64,000 bases of DNA from Kibdelosporangium banguiense (lineage in GTDB: Bacteria > Actinomycetota > Actinomycetes > Mycobacteriales > Pseudonocardiaceae): the NCBI RefSeq assembly GCF_017876405.1, contig NZ_JAGINW010000001.1, positions 10,677,203-10,741,202 on the forward strand. The letters are read 5' to 3'. Positions 8,729-18,572 of the stretch are shown here, piece after piece (the stretch's first letter is position 1; every line of letters begins with the position of its first letter). The notes beneath the pieces were generated by a model, which saw only the letters and a program-made list of their open reading frames with translations, made no database searches and was not told the origin of the DNA. The position numbers and the translations under genes are program-made.

Positions 8729-9954
8729 TGCGCCTGCCGGAAACCCCATCCGTCCTGGTCAAGCACTGTTTGACCAACAGCCGCTTCACCCGCACTCATG
8801 GCCGCCGACCACGGCAGGATGATCAGCCGTGCTGCTGCGACTGGCCTACCTCGGCCTGACCAATACCTTCGCCTTGCTTCGTCTGCTTCCGATGACCGAC
8901 CGGGACAAGGACATCGAGATCCTCGTGTTGCGGCACCAGATCGCAGTGCTGCGACGGCAACTCGGCGACACCAGGGTGCGATTCGGCCCAACCGATAGAG
9001 CGTTACTCGCCGCACTCCTGCATCGACTACCGCGCCAGGCCTTGCACAGACTCCGTTTGCTGGTGCGCCCGGATACGATCCTGCGCTGGCACCGCGATCT
9101 TATGCGCCGACGCCACGCCAGGATGTCCCGACCGAAACGCCCAGGCCGGCCCCGCACCATCCGATCCGCACGAATCCTGGTCCTCCGCCTCGCGAAGGAG
9201 AACCCGAGTTGGGGCTACCGCCGCATCCACGGCGAACTCCTCGTGCTCGGCATCAAGGTCGCCGCCTCGACCGTGTGGCGGATCCTCACCGACGCCGGCA
9301 TCGCCCCTGCGCCCGAACGCGCGTCGAGCACCTGGGCCCAGTTCCTCCGCTCCCAGGCCGAGGTCCTGCTGGCCTGCGATTTCTTCGAAACCGTCACCCT
9401 GACCGGTGCACGGATGTACGTACTGGCAGTCATCGAACACGCCCACCGCAGGATCCGCATCCTCGGCGCCACCCCATCCGACCGCGGCATGGGTCATGCA
9501 GGCCGCCCGCAACCTCTGCATGGACCTCGAGGACGCCCACTGCCGAGCGCGATTCCTGATCCGCGACAGAGACGGCAAATTCCCCCACCTGCTCGACGCC
9601 ATCCTCGCCCACGCCGGCATCCAGGTCATCTTGAGCGGCATCCAGATGCCGAGAATGAACTCGATCGTCGAGCGGTGGATACAAACCTGCCGCCACGAAC
9701 TCCTTGACCGCACCTTGATCTGGAACCAACGACACCTACTCCGCACGCTTCGCGAATACGAGCGGCACTACAACAACCACCGACCTCACCAAGGCATCGC
9801 CAACTCCCGACCGCTACAACCACTACCACCGCCGATCACGGACCAGACCAAGATCATCAGTATCAACATCCGCCGACGCCCGCGATTGGGAGGAATCCTC
9901 AACGAGTACCACCATGCCGCCTGACCTGCACGGATGACATTTTCGGCAAGCGCA
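8729..9954 (+). mobile_element. Group B insertion sequence, full length, inactive
   Basis: A 1226-bp element. The left end TGCGCCTGCCGGAAA (8729) is a diverged form of the group B repeat; the right end TTTTCGGCAAGCGCA lies at 9940-9954. The transposase is frameshifted. It truncates a LuxR-type gene on its right. Confidence 0.85.
8829..9924 (+). pseudogene. Group B transposase, frameshifted
   Basis: The frame from GTG 8829 is open to about codon 217 (LGATP). Comparison with other copies shows that two bases are missing near 9470, where TPHPTAAW should be encoded. The sequence then continues in another frame through RFLIRDRDGKF, MNSIVERW and the NEYHHAA tail (stop at 9922-9924). The DDE residues are all present but split. 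Confidence 0.85.
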
Positions 9955-10350
9955 GGGTTTGTCCTCAAGTTTGTGGTCTGGTAACGCATTGCGGCCTGCG
10001 AGGATCCATGCCCTGGTGGATGAGGCGCTGGCCATGGCCAACCGGACCGGCGAGTTACAACGGACCGGGCCGGTCGCCGCTGCACGAGCCGAAGCGGCCT
10101 GGCTGCAAGGTGAACCGGCCCGCGAGCGCGCCCTGGTCGAACGGACGATCGCGGGCGCGCCCACCGGTGGCGCCGCTGATTGGCAGATCGCCGAACTCGC
10201 GTACTGGCTGTGGAAGTGCAGCGGAACCACTCCGACGACAAGGACGACAGCGCCCACACCATACGCACTGCAGACAGTCGGCGACTGGGAAGCTGCCGCA
10301 ACCCGTTGGTACGCAATCGGTTGCCCTTACCCATTGCCTGCGGATTGTGG
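9955..10350 (+). pseudogene. LuxR/AfsR-type ATPase regulator, internal fragment
   Basis: The open frame encodes ARIHALVDEALAMANRTGEL, GPVAAARAEAAWLQG, WQIAELAYWLWK and PYALQTVGDWEAAATRWYAI before losing similarity. These are helical TPR-like motifs typical of the C-terminal half of large LuxR-family ATPases (AEAAWL..G, ELAYWL, PYALQ..GDW.AAA..W..GCPY). The 5' end is cut by the group B element and the 3' end by the ArsR-like gene region. No start or HTH remains. Confidence 0.65.
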
Positions 10351-10353
10351 AAG

Positions 10354-11346
10354 TCAAGTCCGGTCGTTGGCGTTGAGCAGGGCCAGGCCCAGGGCTGTAG
10401 GGCTGTGCAGCTTGCGGTTGCGGTCGCGGTCGCTGGTGATCAGGCCGGCTTGGCGGAGGATGGTGGTGTGCTCGCTGGCTGTGGCGGCGCTGGCGCCGAT
10501 GCGGCGGGCGAGGTCGGTGGTGGTTGTGGGGTGGGCTGCGAGGGTTTCCAGGATGGCCGCGCGGGTGGCGCCGATCAGGGCGCTAAGTGCGCCGGGCGGG
10601 CGTTGGCCGATCGGTAGTGCGTCGGGTGGTTTAGCCACCGGGTAGACCAAGACCGGTGGAAGGTCGGGGTCGAACAGGGTGACAGGGCCGGTGAGACAGA
10701 AGTAGGACGGGATGAGCAGCAGGCCACGTCCATCGAGGTGCACTTCCTGGTCGCGGGGATGGGTGGGGAGGCAGAGTTGGCCGGAGTTCCAGTACATCAC
10801 CGGGCGCAGGCTGGCCAGTAGTCCCTCGACGCCGCCGGTGCACAGTGCGGTGGTCCGGATCTGGCGGTCTTGGCTGACGGCCGAGTCGATGGTCCGCTGG
10901 TAGGGCGTGATCGTCAGTGAGTAGCAGGTGCGCATCGTGTCGGTGAGTTCGGTCAGTGTGCGGGGGTCGCCTGTGGCGAGCAGGCGGGCTCCACGGGGGA
11001 GCGGGCGGGACTGGGCGAGGTGCTGCAGGTCGTGGTGGATGGCGGTCTTGGGGGTGGAGCGGACGGCTTCCAGGCCGGGTTCGAGGCCGTGGATGGCCGC
11101 GTAGGGGTTGAGGAAGTCCGGGAAGTAGCCAACGGTTGGGGTGAGCGCGAGCAGCAGGCGTAGTCGCTCGCCGAGGCCGGCCTGCCGGATCGCGGGGCCG
11201 ATGGTTCGTCGCCAGTGGCGGAAGAGCAGGTCGCCGGGCTGAGGCCGGAGCATGTGCAGGCTCATGACCAGTTCCCACAACGGATCCGGCGCGGGCGCGA
11301 TCCGGGTTCGCGCGATGTCGTCGCTCGTGAAACAGATCCTGAGCAT
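10354..11346 (-). CDS. ArsR-like winged-helix transcriptional regulator
   Basis: A 330-aa protein. ATG 11346 is chosen because GGTGGG lies 7 nt upstream and the protein then begins MLRICFTSDDIARTRIA, the usual start of this family. Residues 1-230 form a ligand-binding-like domain (GDLLFRHWRRT, YFPDFLNP, GGVEGLLASL). The last 85 residues are an ArsR-type winged helix (ALSALIGATRAAILETL, TTTDLARRIGASAATASEHT, ILRQAGLITSDRDRN). It probably represses nearby genes in response to an unknown ligand. A palindrome lies upstream at 11421. A decayed paralogue lies at 27142-28092. Confidence 0.8.
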   Translation of the reverse strand: MLRICFTSDDIARTRIAPAPDPLWELVMSLHMLRPQPGDLLFRHWRRTIGPAIRQAGLGERLRLLLALTPTVGYFPDFLNPYAAIHGLEPGLEAVRSTPKTAIHHDLQHLAQSRPLPRGARLLATGDPRTLTELTDTMRTCYSLTITPYQRTIDSAVSQDRQIRTTALCTGGVEGLLASLRPVMYWNSGQLCLPTHPRDQEVHLDGRGLLLIPSYFCLTGPVTLFDPDLPPVLVYPVAKPPDALPIGQRPPGALSALIGATRAAILETLAAHPTTTTDLARRIGASAATASEHTTILRQAGLITSDRDRNRKLHSPTALGLALLNANDRT

Positions 11347-11420
11347 GCGATTACCCACCATGTTTCGGGCCACGCCGAATGTCGTTGAAGGCTCGAGCCG
11401 GCGCTAGCACTCTGCATCCA

Positions 11421-11434
11421 GGTGACTGGTCACC
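11421..11434. promoter_or_regulatory. Palindrome, candidate operator
   Basis: GGTGACTGGTCACC has 6-bp perfect arms (GGTGAC/GTCACC) with a 2-nt centre. It is located 75 bp upstream of the ArsR-like gene and 126 bp upstream of the divergent secreted protein gene. The position suits an autoregulatory operator. This is inference. Confidence 0.4.
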
Positions 11435-11559
11435 CAGGTGGAGGCCGGTGGGGTGGACCGAGATACATGCTGGGGGCTGTCGTGATGAAACCGCGACCGT
11501 GCTCTACGACTAAGCCCTACTTGTCACCTGTGCAGATCAACCGTAGGAGATGAGGCCCG

Positions 11560-11988
11560 ATGAGACGTCCGATGATTCGAGTGCTGGCCAGAGCCTGTGC
11601 GGCGGCCGTGGTAGCGGCCGGCGTGCTGACCGCACCCGCGATTGCCACACCGTCTGGCGGGGGCGTGGGCACGACGGCCGTCTGGTGCGACTGGGTCGCC
11701 AGCTACGCGGGAGCATGGGTACCCGCCCGTCTGGAGCCGTTTACGGTGGATTGCGAGATGGGCCGGGGTGCGCACAGCCCGGCCGTGGAGAAGCTCCAGT
11801 ACAGCATGAATTTGTGCTACGGCAAGGGCTTGCGGGTCGACAGCGACTTCGGAGGGGCGACCGAGAGAGCGCTGAAGGAGGTCCAGCGGGCCGTGGGCGC
11901 GGCGGTGGACGGCCGGTACGGGCCGGAGACACGGAGCAAGATGGTGCACCAGCCAATTTCCGGCTCCAGCTGCGTCCGGGTGCCGTAG
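11560..11988 (+). CDS. Secreted peptidoglycan-binding-like protein
   Basis: A 142-aa protein. AGGAGATGAGG precedes ATG 11560. A signal peptide of about 30 residues ends ...APAIATP. The mature C-terminal half resembles a PG_binding_1 domain: SPAVEKLQYSMNLCYGKGL, VDSDFGGATERALKEVQR and DGRYGPETRSKM, with the usual D-x-x-F/Y-G-x-x-T and DG-x-x-G-P-x-T motifs. It probably binds cell-wall peptides outside the cell. It is transcribed divergently from the ArsR-like regulator, with the palindrome between them. Confidence 0.75.
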   Translation: MRRPMIRVLARACAAAVVAAGVLTAPAIATPSGGGVGTTAVWCDWVASYAGAWVPARLEPFTVDCEMGRGAHSPAVEKLQYSMNLCYGKGLRVDSDFGGATERALKEVQRAVGAAVDGRYGPETRSKMVHQPISGSSCVRVP

Positions 11989-12139
11989 ACCCGGTGGTGG
12001 GCTCTGATCACGTCCGCGCACACCAATACGTCGGTCGGCGCTTTGCACGCGTATCGATGGCTGTCGGGCACCGCCGGAATGCGTTGCCGGACGGTGCCGT
12101 CGGTTAGCTGGTCACCGAACCGCCCAAGTCTTGGGGGCC

Positions 12140-12439
12140 GTTCCAACCGGGTGCCCCGGCACGGCCGCGAACTACTACTTCTCCGGCAACTCGGAGACCG
12201 CCACGAAGAGCCACACCTTCAACGGCCCGCTCAGCGACAACTGGCGGGCCACCGACAGGACGGACGTGGCGTCGATCGTCTACGCGCCCTGCGGTGAGCG
12301 CAGGCTGTTCAACATCAACGCCGAGCTGCGCGTGATCACGAGTTCCGCCGACTTCAGGAAGACGACGAGCTTCATGTCGATGGACTCGACCGATGCCAGT
12401 GTCAGCACCAAGTACCACTTCTCCTGGAAGAAGTGCTGA
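12140..12439 (+). pseudogene. DUF4360-type exoprotein, C-terminal part
   Basis: Encodes NYYFSGNSETATKSHTFNGP, LSDNWRATDRTDVASIVYAP, CGERRLFNINAELRV and SFMSMDSTDASVSTKYHFSW. This is about 60 percent like residues 110-209 of the complete protein at 12494-13114. The N-terminal half and signal peptide are missing, so it is a truncated tandem paralogue. No start with a ribosome binding site is seen. Confidence 0.7.
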
Positions 12440-12493
12440 TCCCACCAACTTCTCCGCCGCTGCTCAGCGCACGAGTCGGAAGGTGTGTGTTCA

Positions 12494-13114
12494 ATGATCA
12501 ACACTATTGTTGCCGCTGTGATGGCGATGTCCACCGTCGTCGTCCCATCGGCGGTCACGCCGCCGCCCGGTGCGGTCACCATCGATGTGGTCACCGTCAA
12601 CGGGTCTGGCTGCTCCCCAGGCACGGCCGCGGTGGAGGTGTCACCGGACCACACGGCGTTCATCGCGATCTACAGCAACTACCTCGCCGCAGTCGGTGTC
12701 GGTGCCAGGCCGACAGACTTCCGGAAGTTCTGCCAGCTCAACCTCAGAGTGAACGTGCCGCAGGGTTTCGCCTTCGCCATTGACCGAGTCGACTACCGCG
12801 GCTTCGCCCACCTCGAACGCGGCGCTACAGGCACACTGAGAGGCAACTACTCCTTCCAGGGCATGCCGGAAACAATGTACAAGAGCCACACCTGGCAAGG
12901 CCCGCTGAGCGACAACTGGCAGGCCACGGACACTGTCGACATCGAGCTGCCCGTCATACGGCCGTGCGAGCCCAGGAACCTCAACATCAACACCGAGCTG
13001 CGGGTCAACGCGGGCACGTCGGATCCGAAGACGACGACGAGCTTCATGTCGATGGACCCGACCGACGCTTTCATTGCCACGGTCTACCACTTCGCGTGGA
13101 GGCGTTGCCCGTAA
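12494..13114 (+). CDS. DUF4360 family secreted protein
   Basis: A 206-aa protein from ATG 12494, with GGAAGG about ten bases upstream. The signal peptide is MINTIVAAVMAMSTVVVPSA. The mature protein has the DUF4360 pattern: VNGSGCSPGTAAVEVSPDHT, KFCQLNLRVNVPQGFAFAI, VDYRGFAHLERGATGTLRGN, LSDNWQATD, RNLNINTELRV and FMSMDPTD, with a final Cys. It is a beta-rich extracellular protein of unknown role, common in Pseudonocardiaceae and fungi. The upstream truncated paralogue suggests a past tandem duplication. Confidence 0.85.
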   Translation: MINTIVAAVMAMSTVVVPSAVTPPPGAVTIDVVTVNGSGCSPGTAAVEVSPDHTAFIAIYSNYLAAVGVGARPTDFRKFCQLNLRVNVPQGFAFAIDRVDYRGFAHLERGATGTLRGNYSFQGMPETMYKSHTWQGPLSDNWQATDTVDIELPVIRPCEPRNLNINTELRVNAGTSDPKTTTSFMSMDPTDAFIATVYHFAWRRCP

Positions 13115-13211
13115 CGGAAAAGTGTAGGCGGGGCGGCCCGACCAGGTCTCCCCGCAGACACCTCGAAGGGGAAACCGAAGTGGGAGAACCAATGCGGACA
13201 ACTCTGTTGGG

Positions 13212-13394
13212 GTCGCGGTGGCCGTCAGCGGAATGGTCGTGGCCGTCGAACCCGCGCTGGCGGCGGGACCTTGTTCCGTGAGCCTCACGACGGCGGCCCC
13301 TGGCGGACACGTCGCCAAGGCGTCCTGCTACAAGCCGAACACGTTCATCGCCAGGGCTGAGGCAAAGTCGAATATCGGCGGCTTGACCTGCTGA
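13212..13394 (+). pseudogene. Remnant of a small secreted protein
   Basis: The frame encodes VAVAVSGMVVAVEPALAAGP followed by CSVSLTTAAPGGHVAKASCY and a final Cys before TGA 13392. It looks like the second half of a signal peptide plus a 40-residue Cys-rich mature part. The only ATG with context (13193) is in a different frame, so the gene is probably frameshifted. No family is recognised. Confidence 0.35.
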
Positions 13395-13535
13395 TTTGCG
13401 TTGCGACACACCGAAGATCAGGCGGTTCGGAGCAGGCACGACGGAACCGTTGATCATGAAGGTTCCTACGCCACCGTGACCTTCGGAGCGTGGCCGTGCC
13501 TGCTGTGTCATCGTCTCCTATCGCTGTCCTGTCCC

Positions 13536-14765
13536 TCCGCTTGCCGAAAATGTCATCCGTGCTGGTCAAGCGGCGTGGTGGTACTCGTTGAGGATTCCTC
13601 CTAACCGTGGTCGTCTGCGGATGTCGAGCCGGGTGATCTGGGCTGGAACGGTGATTGGCTCTGGCAGTGGTCGTAATGGTCGGGCGTTGGCGATGCCTTG
13701 GTGGGGTCGGTGGTTGTTGTAGAACTGCTCGTATTCGCGGAGTGCATGGGGTAGGTGTCGTTGGTTCCAGATCAGGACGCGGTCGAGCAGTTCGTGCCGG
13801 CAGGTCTGCACCCAGCGCTCGACGATCGAGTTCATCCTGGGCATCTGAACACCACTCAGCACGACCTCGATACCGGCGTCGGCGAGGATGACGTCGAACA
13901 GGTCAGGAAATTTGCCGTCTCTGTCGCGGATCAGGAATCGCGCTCGGCAGCCGGCGTCATCGAGATCCATGATGAGGTTGCGGGCGGCTTGGGTCACCCA
14001 GGCCGCGGTGGGATGTGGTGTCGTGCCGAGGACCCGGATTCTGCGGTGGGCGTGTTCGATCACGGCCAGGACGTACATGCGTGTGCCGGTGAGGGTGACG
14101 GTTTCGAGGAAGTCGCAGGCCAGCAGGACGTCGGCTTGGGAGCGCAGGAACTGGGCCCAGGTGCTGGAGGCGCGTTCGGGTGCGGGGTCGGTGCCGGTGT
14201 CGGTGAGGATCTGCCACACGGTCGAGGCGGCAATCTTGATGCCCAGGACGAGTAGTTCGCCGCGGATCCGGCGGTAGCCCCAATTCGGGTTCTCCTTCGC
14301 CAAGCGCAGAACCAGCACACGAACAGAACGGATGGTGCGCGGTCGGCCCAGGCGTTTCGGTCGGGACATCCTGGCGTGGCGTCGGTGGAACAGGTCGCGG
14401 TGCCAGCGGGATCGTATCCGGGCGGGCCAGCAGACGGAGTCTGCGCAGGATTTGGCGTGGTAGTCGGTGCAGGAGCGCGGCGAGCAACGCCCGGTCGGCC
14501 GGGCTGAACCGCACCCTGGTGTCGCCGAGTTGGCGTTGCAGCACTGCGATCTGGTGGCGCAACGCGAGGATCTCGATGTCTTTGTCCCGGTCGCTCCTCG
14601 GGAGCAGACGAAGTAGGGCGAAGGTGTTGGTCAGGCCGAGGTAGGCCAGTCGCAGCAGCACGGCCGGTCATCCTGCCGTGGGGACCGCCAGCCGTGAGGG
14701 GACGGCATCGACGTCACCCGTGCGCAGAGGGTTGACCAGTACGGATGAGGTTTTCGGCAAGCGCA
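13536..14765 (-). mobile_element. Group B insertion sequence, full length, inactive
   Basis: A 1230-bp inverted copy. The right-end repeat at 13536 reads TCCGCTTGCCGAAAA (one mismatch), and the other end TTTTCGGCAAGCGCA lies at 14751-14765. It is inserted directly against the 3' end of a tRNA-like sequence. The transposase is frameshifted. Confidence 0.85.
13566..14661 (-). pseudogene. Group B transposase, frameshifted by a 2-nt deletion
   Basis: Starting from GTG 14661 the frame is good to codon 84 (ARPDTI). Two bases are missing where intact copies encode TILRWHRD. From MSRPKRLGRPRT (14369) the downstream frame is open through the D, D and E motifs to the NEYHHAA tail. The same 2-nt deletion is present in the copy at 33263-34358. 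Confidence 0.85.
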
Positions 14766-14790
14766 GGGTTCAAATCCCTCCGCTTCCGCA
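14766..14790 (+). tRNA. 3' end of a tRNA (Ser-like) gene, remnant or att site
   Basis: GGGTTCAAATCCC is a standard T-loop and stem, and TCCGCTTCCGCA follows with the form of an acceptor 3' strand plus discriminator. It resembles the 3' terminus of actinobacterial tRNA-Ser. Nothing of the 5' tRNA is left because the group B element begins immediately at its side. A tRNA 3' end like this is a typical attachment site of integrative elements. Confidence 0.5.
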
Positions 14791-14898
14791 ACGATGACCA
14801 GCAGAAACGCCAGCGAAGCGAACAACATGACGTCGCTGGCGTCCACGGTAGGTCTCATTTTGGGTCTCATTCGGCTCATCCGGGCGACGAACCTAGGC

Positions 14899-15989
14899 TC
14901 AGTTTGCAGGCCAGAGCCGCGCGGCGGCCTCGATGCGGTGTCCTGGTCGGGCGAACTCGTGCAGCGCCTGCCGCGCGGCTGGAGCGAGGATCTGCTCGCC
15001 GACGGGGGTGCCCGCGGGGTGGAAGAGGTGGTCCAAACCGGCCAGCACCTTCAGTCCGGGACCGCTGGTGTGCTTCAAGGCGGCCAGCAGCGGGGGCGTG
15101 GTCCAGCACGGGACGTTGGTGTCGGCAGTGCCGCAGGTGACCATCACCCGGGTACCGTGCTTGATCTGCCGCGCCACGTCCGGCGGGTAGATCGCGTCAT
15201 CGCTGCGAACAAACCGCACATGGTATGGATGAAAGATGACATGCAGGATGTTGGCGATCCAGGGCGCCAGCCCGGAGATGTCCAGCGGACGACCGGCGCG
15301 GAAGTCCGCGATCACCTGCAAACCCCCGCCTTGTTCGCCTCGCCCTGCTCGCGGGTGAGGATGCCGACCGCTACCGCCTGGTCGATCAGAGCGGCGAGCT
15401 GATAGTTGACCATGTCGAGGACGCGCAGGTCCTGCGGCGCGAGCAGGGCCAATCCCGCCGGTTTCGGCCACGCCACCCGGGCGACCAGCAGCGCCTGCAG
15501 TCCGCCTTCGCTGTGCCCGGCGATCAGCAGCGCGTGGGGATCGGTCTCGGGCTGTGCCAGCAGGGCGTTATAGGCGGCCACCGCTTGCCGGGTGTAGGCG
15601 CCCATGTCAATGCGGCTCGGATCGTCCTGATACTTCCCGCCACCGGTCAGCCCGGTGAAGTACTTGTCGAAACGCAGGCTCATCACCCCGTCCTGCCCGA
15701 GCGTCTCGGCGATCAACCGCAGCGTCGCGGGGGTAAAGTCCGGGGGCACGTTGCCGTCTCGGTCGGTAGGACCGCTGCCAGGCAGCAGCAGCGCCGCCAC
15801 CAACGTGGCACCAGGCCGGTGAGCCGGCACATGCACCGTGCCGTAGGTGGTCGTGTCCTCCACCACGAACTGTACTTCGCGGTCCTCGGCCGGGACGGCC
15901 GATGGGGCGGCGGTGGCGATCCCCACCCCGCTCGTAGCGATCGTCAGCGTTGCCGCACAACTCGTCACAATTCTTTTTTGCCAACGCAT
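14899..15989 (-). pseudogene. Secreted alpha/beta hydrolase, one frameshift
   Basis: About 363 codons. The signal peptide (MRWQKRIVTSCAATLTIATS...) is followed by LLPGSGPTDRDGN, SLRFDKYFTG, the nucleophile elbow GHSEGG, and YQLAALIDQAVAVGILTREQ. Near 15323-15327 a run of five C on the plus strand breaks the frame. The other frame continues with VIADFRAGRPLDISGLAPWI, TRVMVTCGTADTNVPC (acid region) and GLDHLFHPAG (catalytic His). The order fits S33-like serine esterases or aminopeptidases. One added base restores a full gene, so this may be a recent mutation or a sequencing error. Confidence 0.75.
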
Positions 15990-15999
15990 TCGCTCTCAC

Positions 16000-16402
16000 C
16001 ACCTCGTTTGGTCAGTGTGCGAACGGTTCCACTGCGACAGCGCTGGCCACGATCGGGCGAAGTCGTGCACCTATCGCCGCGCTCGAAATGTCGGGAGCCG
16101 AGATGGGGCCCACTGCGGAGGCGTCGACCGTAGAGTGCTTCCAGCGAAGGTCGCGTCTCCACGGTGTCCAGTCTTTCCCACTGTCCTACTTGATGCCGGG
16201 TGACGACAGGGGTAGGCATGGCGCAGCAGCGCCCTGGCGTGATGTGGACATTTAACGAAGGTCTTTCACCGCTGACCCGGATCCTTCGTGGGAGAAATCT
16301 GGGAGACGAGCTACCGGTCGACGTGCCCGGACACCTCCGCAGACCAACGCACACCAACAGCTCTCACCTGGGATTTTGTCTAACAGCGGAGGTCGGGAGG
16401 GG
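16000..16402. other. Intergenic, nothing recognised
   Basis: It holds the hydrolase promoter on the left and then short frames without motifs up to the tRNA-like sequence. Confidence 0.4.
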
Positions 16403-16450
16403 TGGTGGCCCTGATTGTGGTCCAGGAAGTCGTGGGTTCGAGTCCCCGCG
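16403..16450 (+). tRNA. tRNA-His-like 3' half, remnant or att site
   Basis: CCTGATTGTGGTCCAGG has the layout of an anticodon stem-loop with GTG anticodon context (TTGTGGT). After AAGTC it is followed by GTGGGTTCGAGTCCC, a T-arm. The D-arm and a matching 5' acceptor strand are not visible, so this is a partial tRNA copy of the type left by integrative elements that use tRNA-His. Confidence 0.5.
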
Positions 16451-16637
16451 AAAGTCTCGTTCGGCTGACGGGTGTCAGTGGACGCTGGCTCAGCGGATTC
16501 AGTCTCCGCACAGATTGGCAGTGGACGGCGCATTGTCCATTGTGGCCCGATGTCCGGGTATCTCGAATCGACGGCCGCTGTGGGGTGTACGCGGGCGTGT
16601 ACCGTCAGCGACAGCAATGGCAGCGGGTGGCCGCAGG

Positions 16638-16833
16638 TCATGCAATCAGGGACAGAGCCAATTTCAGAGAGCGCCAACAACACGGCACTATGAGGCGGGC
16701 GCTGTCCGACAACCGATCCCGCCAGTGGGCGAGGTTGTTACGGGTAACCAGGGTGTCGGGGTGGTCGGCACCCAGCACCCGGAGCCGATCAGCCAACAAT
16801 TCCTCGAACGCGGTCACCGCCCCAGCCGCATCC
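16638..16833 (-). pseudogene. TPR-repeat protein fragment
   Basis: The minus strand encodes DAAGAVTAFEELLADRLRVL, GADHPDTLVTRNNLAHWRDR and LSDSARLI before a stop at 16638. The motif LG-DHPDTL-TRNNLA is characteristic of TPR arrays in actinobacterial NB-ARC/TPR proteins. The 5' side is cut at 16834 by a group A element. Confidence 0.7.
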
Positions 16834-17011
16834 TGTACCGCTCGAAAAGCCGTAGCGCCTGATCAGGACACCAAGCAAGCGTTGAGATCATGGCCCAGTG
16901 ATCGTGTCATTGCTGTATCACCTGACCCGACGACTGCTGTCCGTCCCCGCGATGCTGCTGCACCGTGACACCACCAAAGACGCCGAACTGCTCGTGCTCC
17001 GGCACGAGAAC
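16834..17011 (+). mobile_element. Group A insertion sequence, 5' fragment
   Basis: The left repeat TGTACCGCTCGAAAAG lies at 16834. The transposase frame opens at GTG 16898 (IVSLLYHLTRRLLSVPAM) and stops being group A at codon 38 (RHENA), where a group D end begins. The remainder is absent. Confidence 0.85.
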
Positions 17012-18201
17012 GCCTGTCCTGGTCGAGAATGCGGCCATCTGGTTTGACCTGGGCAATCGCGACGTCCGATGATCGGCGATCGTGTCTGTTCGTCTGGTCT
17101 ACCGGCTCTTTGTCCAGGTGCTGTCCTGGCTTACCCTGTTCGCTCGATCGTCAGCGTCAAAGGACGCGGAGATACTTGCCTTGCGGCATGAGGTCGCTGT
17201 GCTGCGACGGAACAACCCGAGACCTCGCCTGTCCTGGCCGGATCGCGCGATCCTGGCCGCACTTGCCCGGATACTTCCCAAGGCCCCTACGCAACTACCG
17301 GATAGTCACGCCGGGAACGTTGTTGCGCTGGCACCGCAAACTGATCGCCGCACGGTGGCGACAGCCAAAACCGCAGGGTCGTCCACCGATCGGCGACGAA
17401 CTGACCGCCCTGATCGTGCGCCTAGCGAGGGAGAACCGGACCTGGGGCGTGGTGCGCATCCAGGGCGAGCTACGTCGCCTCGGCCACCGGGTCGCCGCCT
17501 CGACCATCCGCAAAATCCTGCGGGCTAATGGAGTCCCGCCATCCACCCGCCGCGGTGACACCTGGCGCACCTTCCTGCGAGCCCAGGCCGACAGCCTGCT
17601 TGCGATCGACTTCTTCCACATCGACACCGTGACCCTGAAGCGGCTGTACGTCGCGTTCGTCATCGAAATCAAGACACGCAGAGTCCACCTATTCGGCATC
17701 ACCGAACATCCCAATACCGATTGGGTGGTTCAGGTAGCCCGCGAACTTACCAGCGATCTGGAAGCGGCCGGCCACCAATTCAGACACCTCATTCGCGACC
17801 GTGATGAGGCAAAGTTCGGTACCGCCTTCGACGCGATCTTCACCTCCATCGGCATCCAGATCCTGCTCACCGCACCGCAAGCGCCACGGATGAACGCCTT
17901 CGCCGAACGCTGGATCAGCTCCGCCCGTCGAGAATGCACCGACCGGATCCTCATCACCGGAGAAAAACACCTACACCACGTACTCGACATCTACGTCGCC
18001 CACCACAACGCCGGGCGCAGCCACCAAGGCAACAAGATGCGTCTGCGTGCTCCCAACGACGAACCGAACACGATCCCGTTCCCAGCTCAGATCGACACGA
18101 TCCGACGCCAGCAGTGTCTCGGCGGACTACTCAACGAGTACCGGCCCGCCGCATGAAAGTCCAGGCCAGAACCGGTAACCGAGTTTTCGACCAGGACAGG
18201 C
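17012..18201 (+). mobile_element. Group D insertion sequence, full length, inactive
   Basis: A 1190-bp element with ends GCCTGTCCTGGTCGAGAA (17012) and TTTTCGACCAGGACAGGC (ending 18201). It joins a truncated group A copy to the C-terminal part of a serine recombinase gene. Confidence 0.85.
17082..18156 (+). pseudogene. Group D transposase, frameshifted
   Basis: The frame from GTG 17082 is open to about codon 67 (ILPKAP). One base is lost near 17300, and the sequence continues in a second frame from RIVTPGTLLRW to the GGLLNEYRPAA tail. A further oddity is a 3-nt insertion in the catalytic motif: RDRDEAKFG instead of RDRDAKFG. Confidence 0.8.
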
Positions 18202-18572
18202 GGATGGACTCGCACTGGGTCCACGGCCATGCCGGCTACCGGTGTCGGCACGGCCACACCAGCAGCAAACAACGCCCACCGGACGCTCCGAAGATCCTCT
18301 ACGTTCGAGAGGACACGCTCATCGCCGGGATCGTCGCGTTCCTGCTCACGCAGGGCATGCCGGGACCGTTGTCGCCGGACGACGCGGTCACGCATCTTCG
18401 AGCAAGCACGACATTACTCACATACGGCCCCAACGGCTGTACCCTTGAACCCGAGACCGATGCTTGCGGGCGCAAACGAAGGTCCAGTTCGCCTGCCGGT
18501 GAACTGGACCTCGTGTGGCAATTCTGTGTCCGATGCGCACTATTCACCCGTCTACCACTTTACCATACATAG
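18202..18572 (+). pseudogene. Large serine recombinase, C-terminal fragment
   Basis: Encodes RMDSHWVHGHAGYRCRHGH, then PKILYVREDTLIAGIVAFLL. The same stretch occurs near the end of the recombinase at 49982-51477 (MDSHWVHGRAGYRCRHGYRS and YRREDHLIAEIAAQL). It follows the zinc-ribbon/coiled-coil region of large serine integrases. The catalytic and zinc-binding parts are gone, replaced by the group D element. Confidence 0.75.
18481..18510. terminator. Perfect 10-bp inverted repeat
   Basis: GGTCCAGTTC (18481-18490) pairs with GAACTGGACC (18501-18510) across a 10-nt loop. It lies inside the end of the serine recombinase fragment. No T-run follows. It may act as a Rho-independent-like terminator or recombination site. 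Confidence 0.45.

Noticed and set aside
13957..14661. Programmed frameshifting as in IS3-type elements
   Set aside because: Other group B copies encode the transposase in one frame. The break is a 2-nt deletion without an A6G-like slippery site, so a mutation is the simpler explanation.
14794..15402. A 202-codon plus-strand frame
   Set aside because: It is antisense to the alpha/beta hydrolase, whose catalytic motifs identify the true coding strand.
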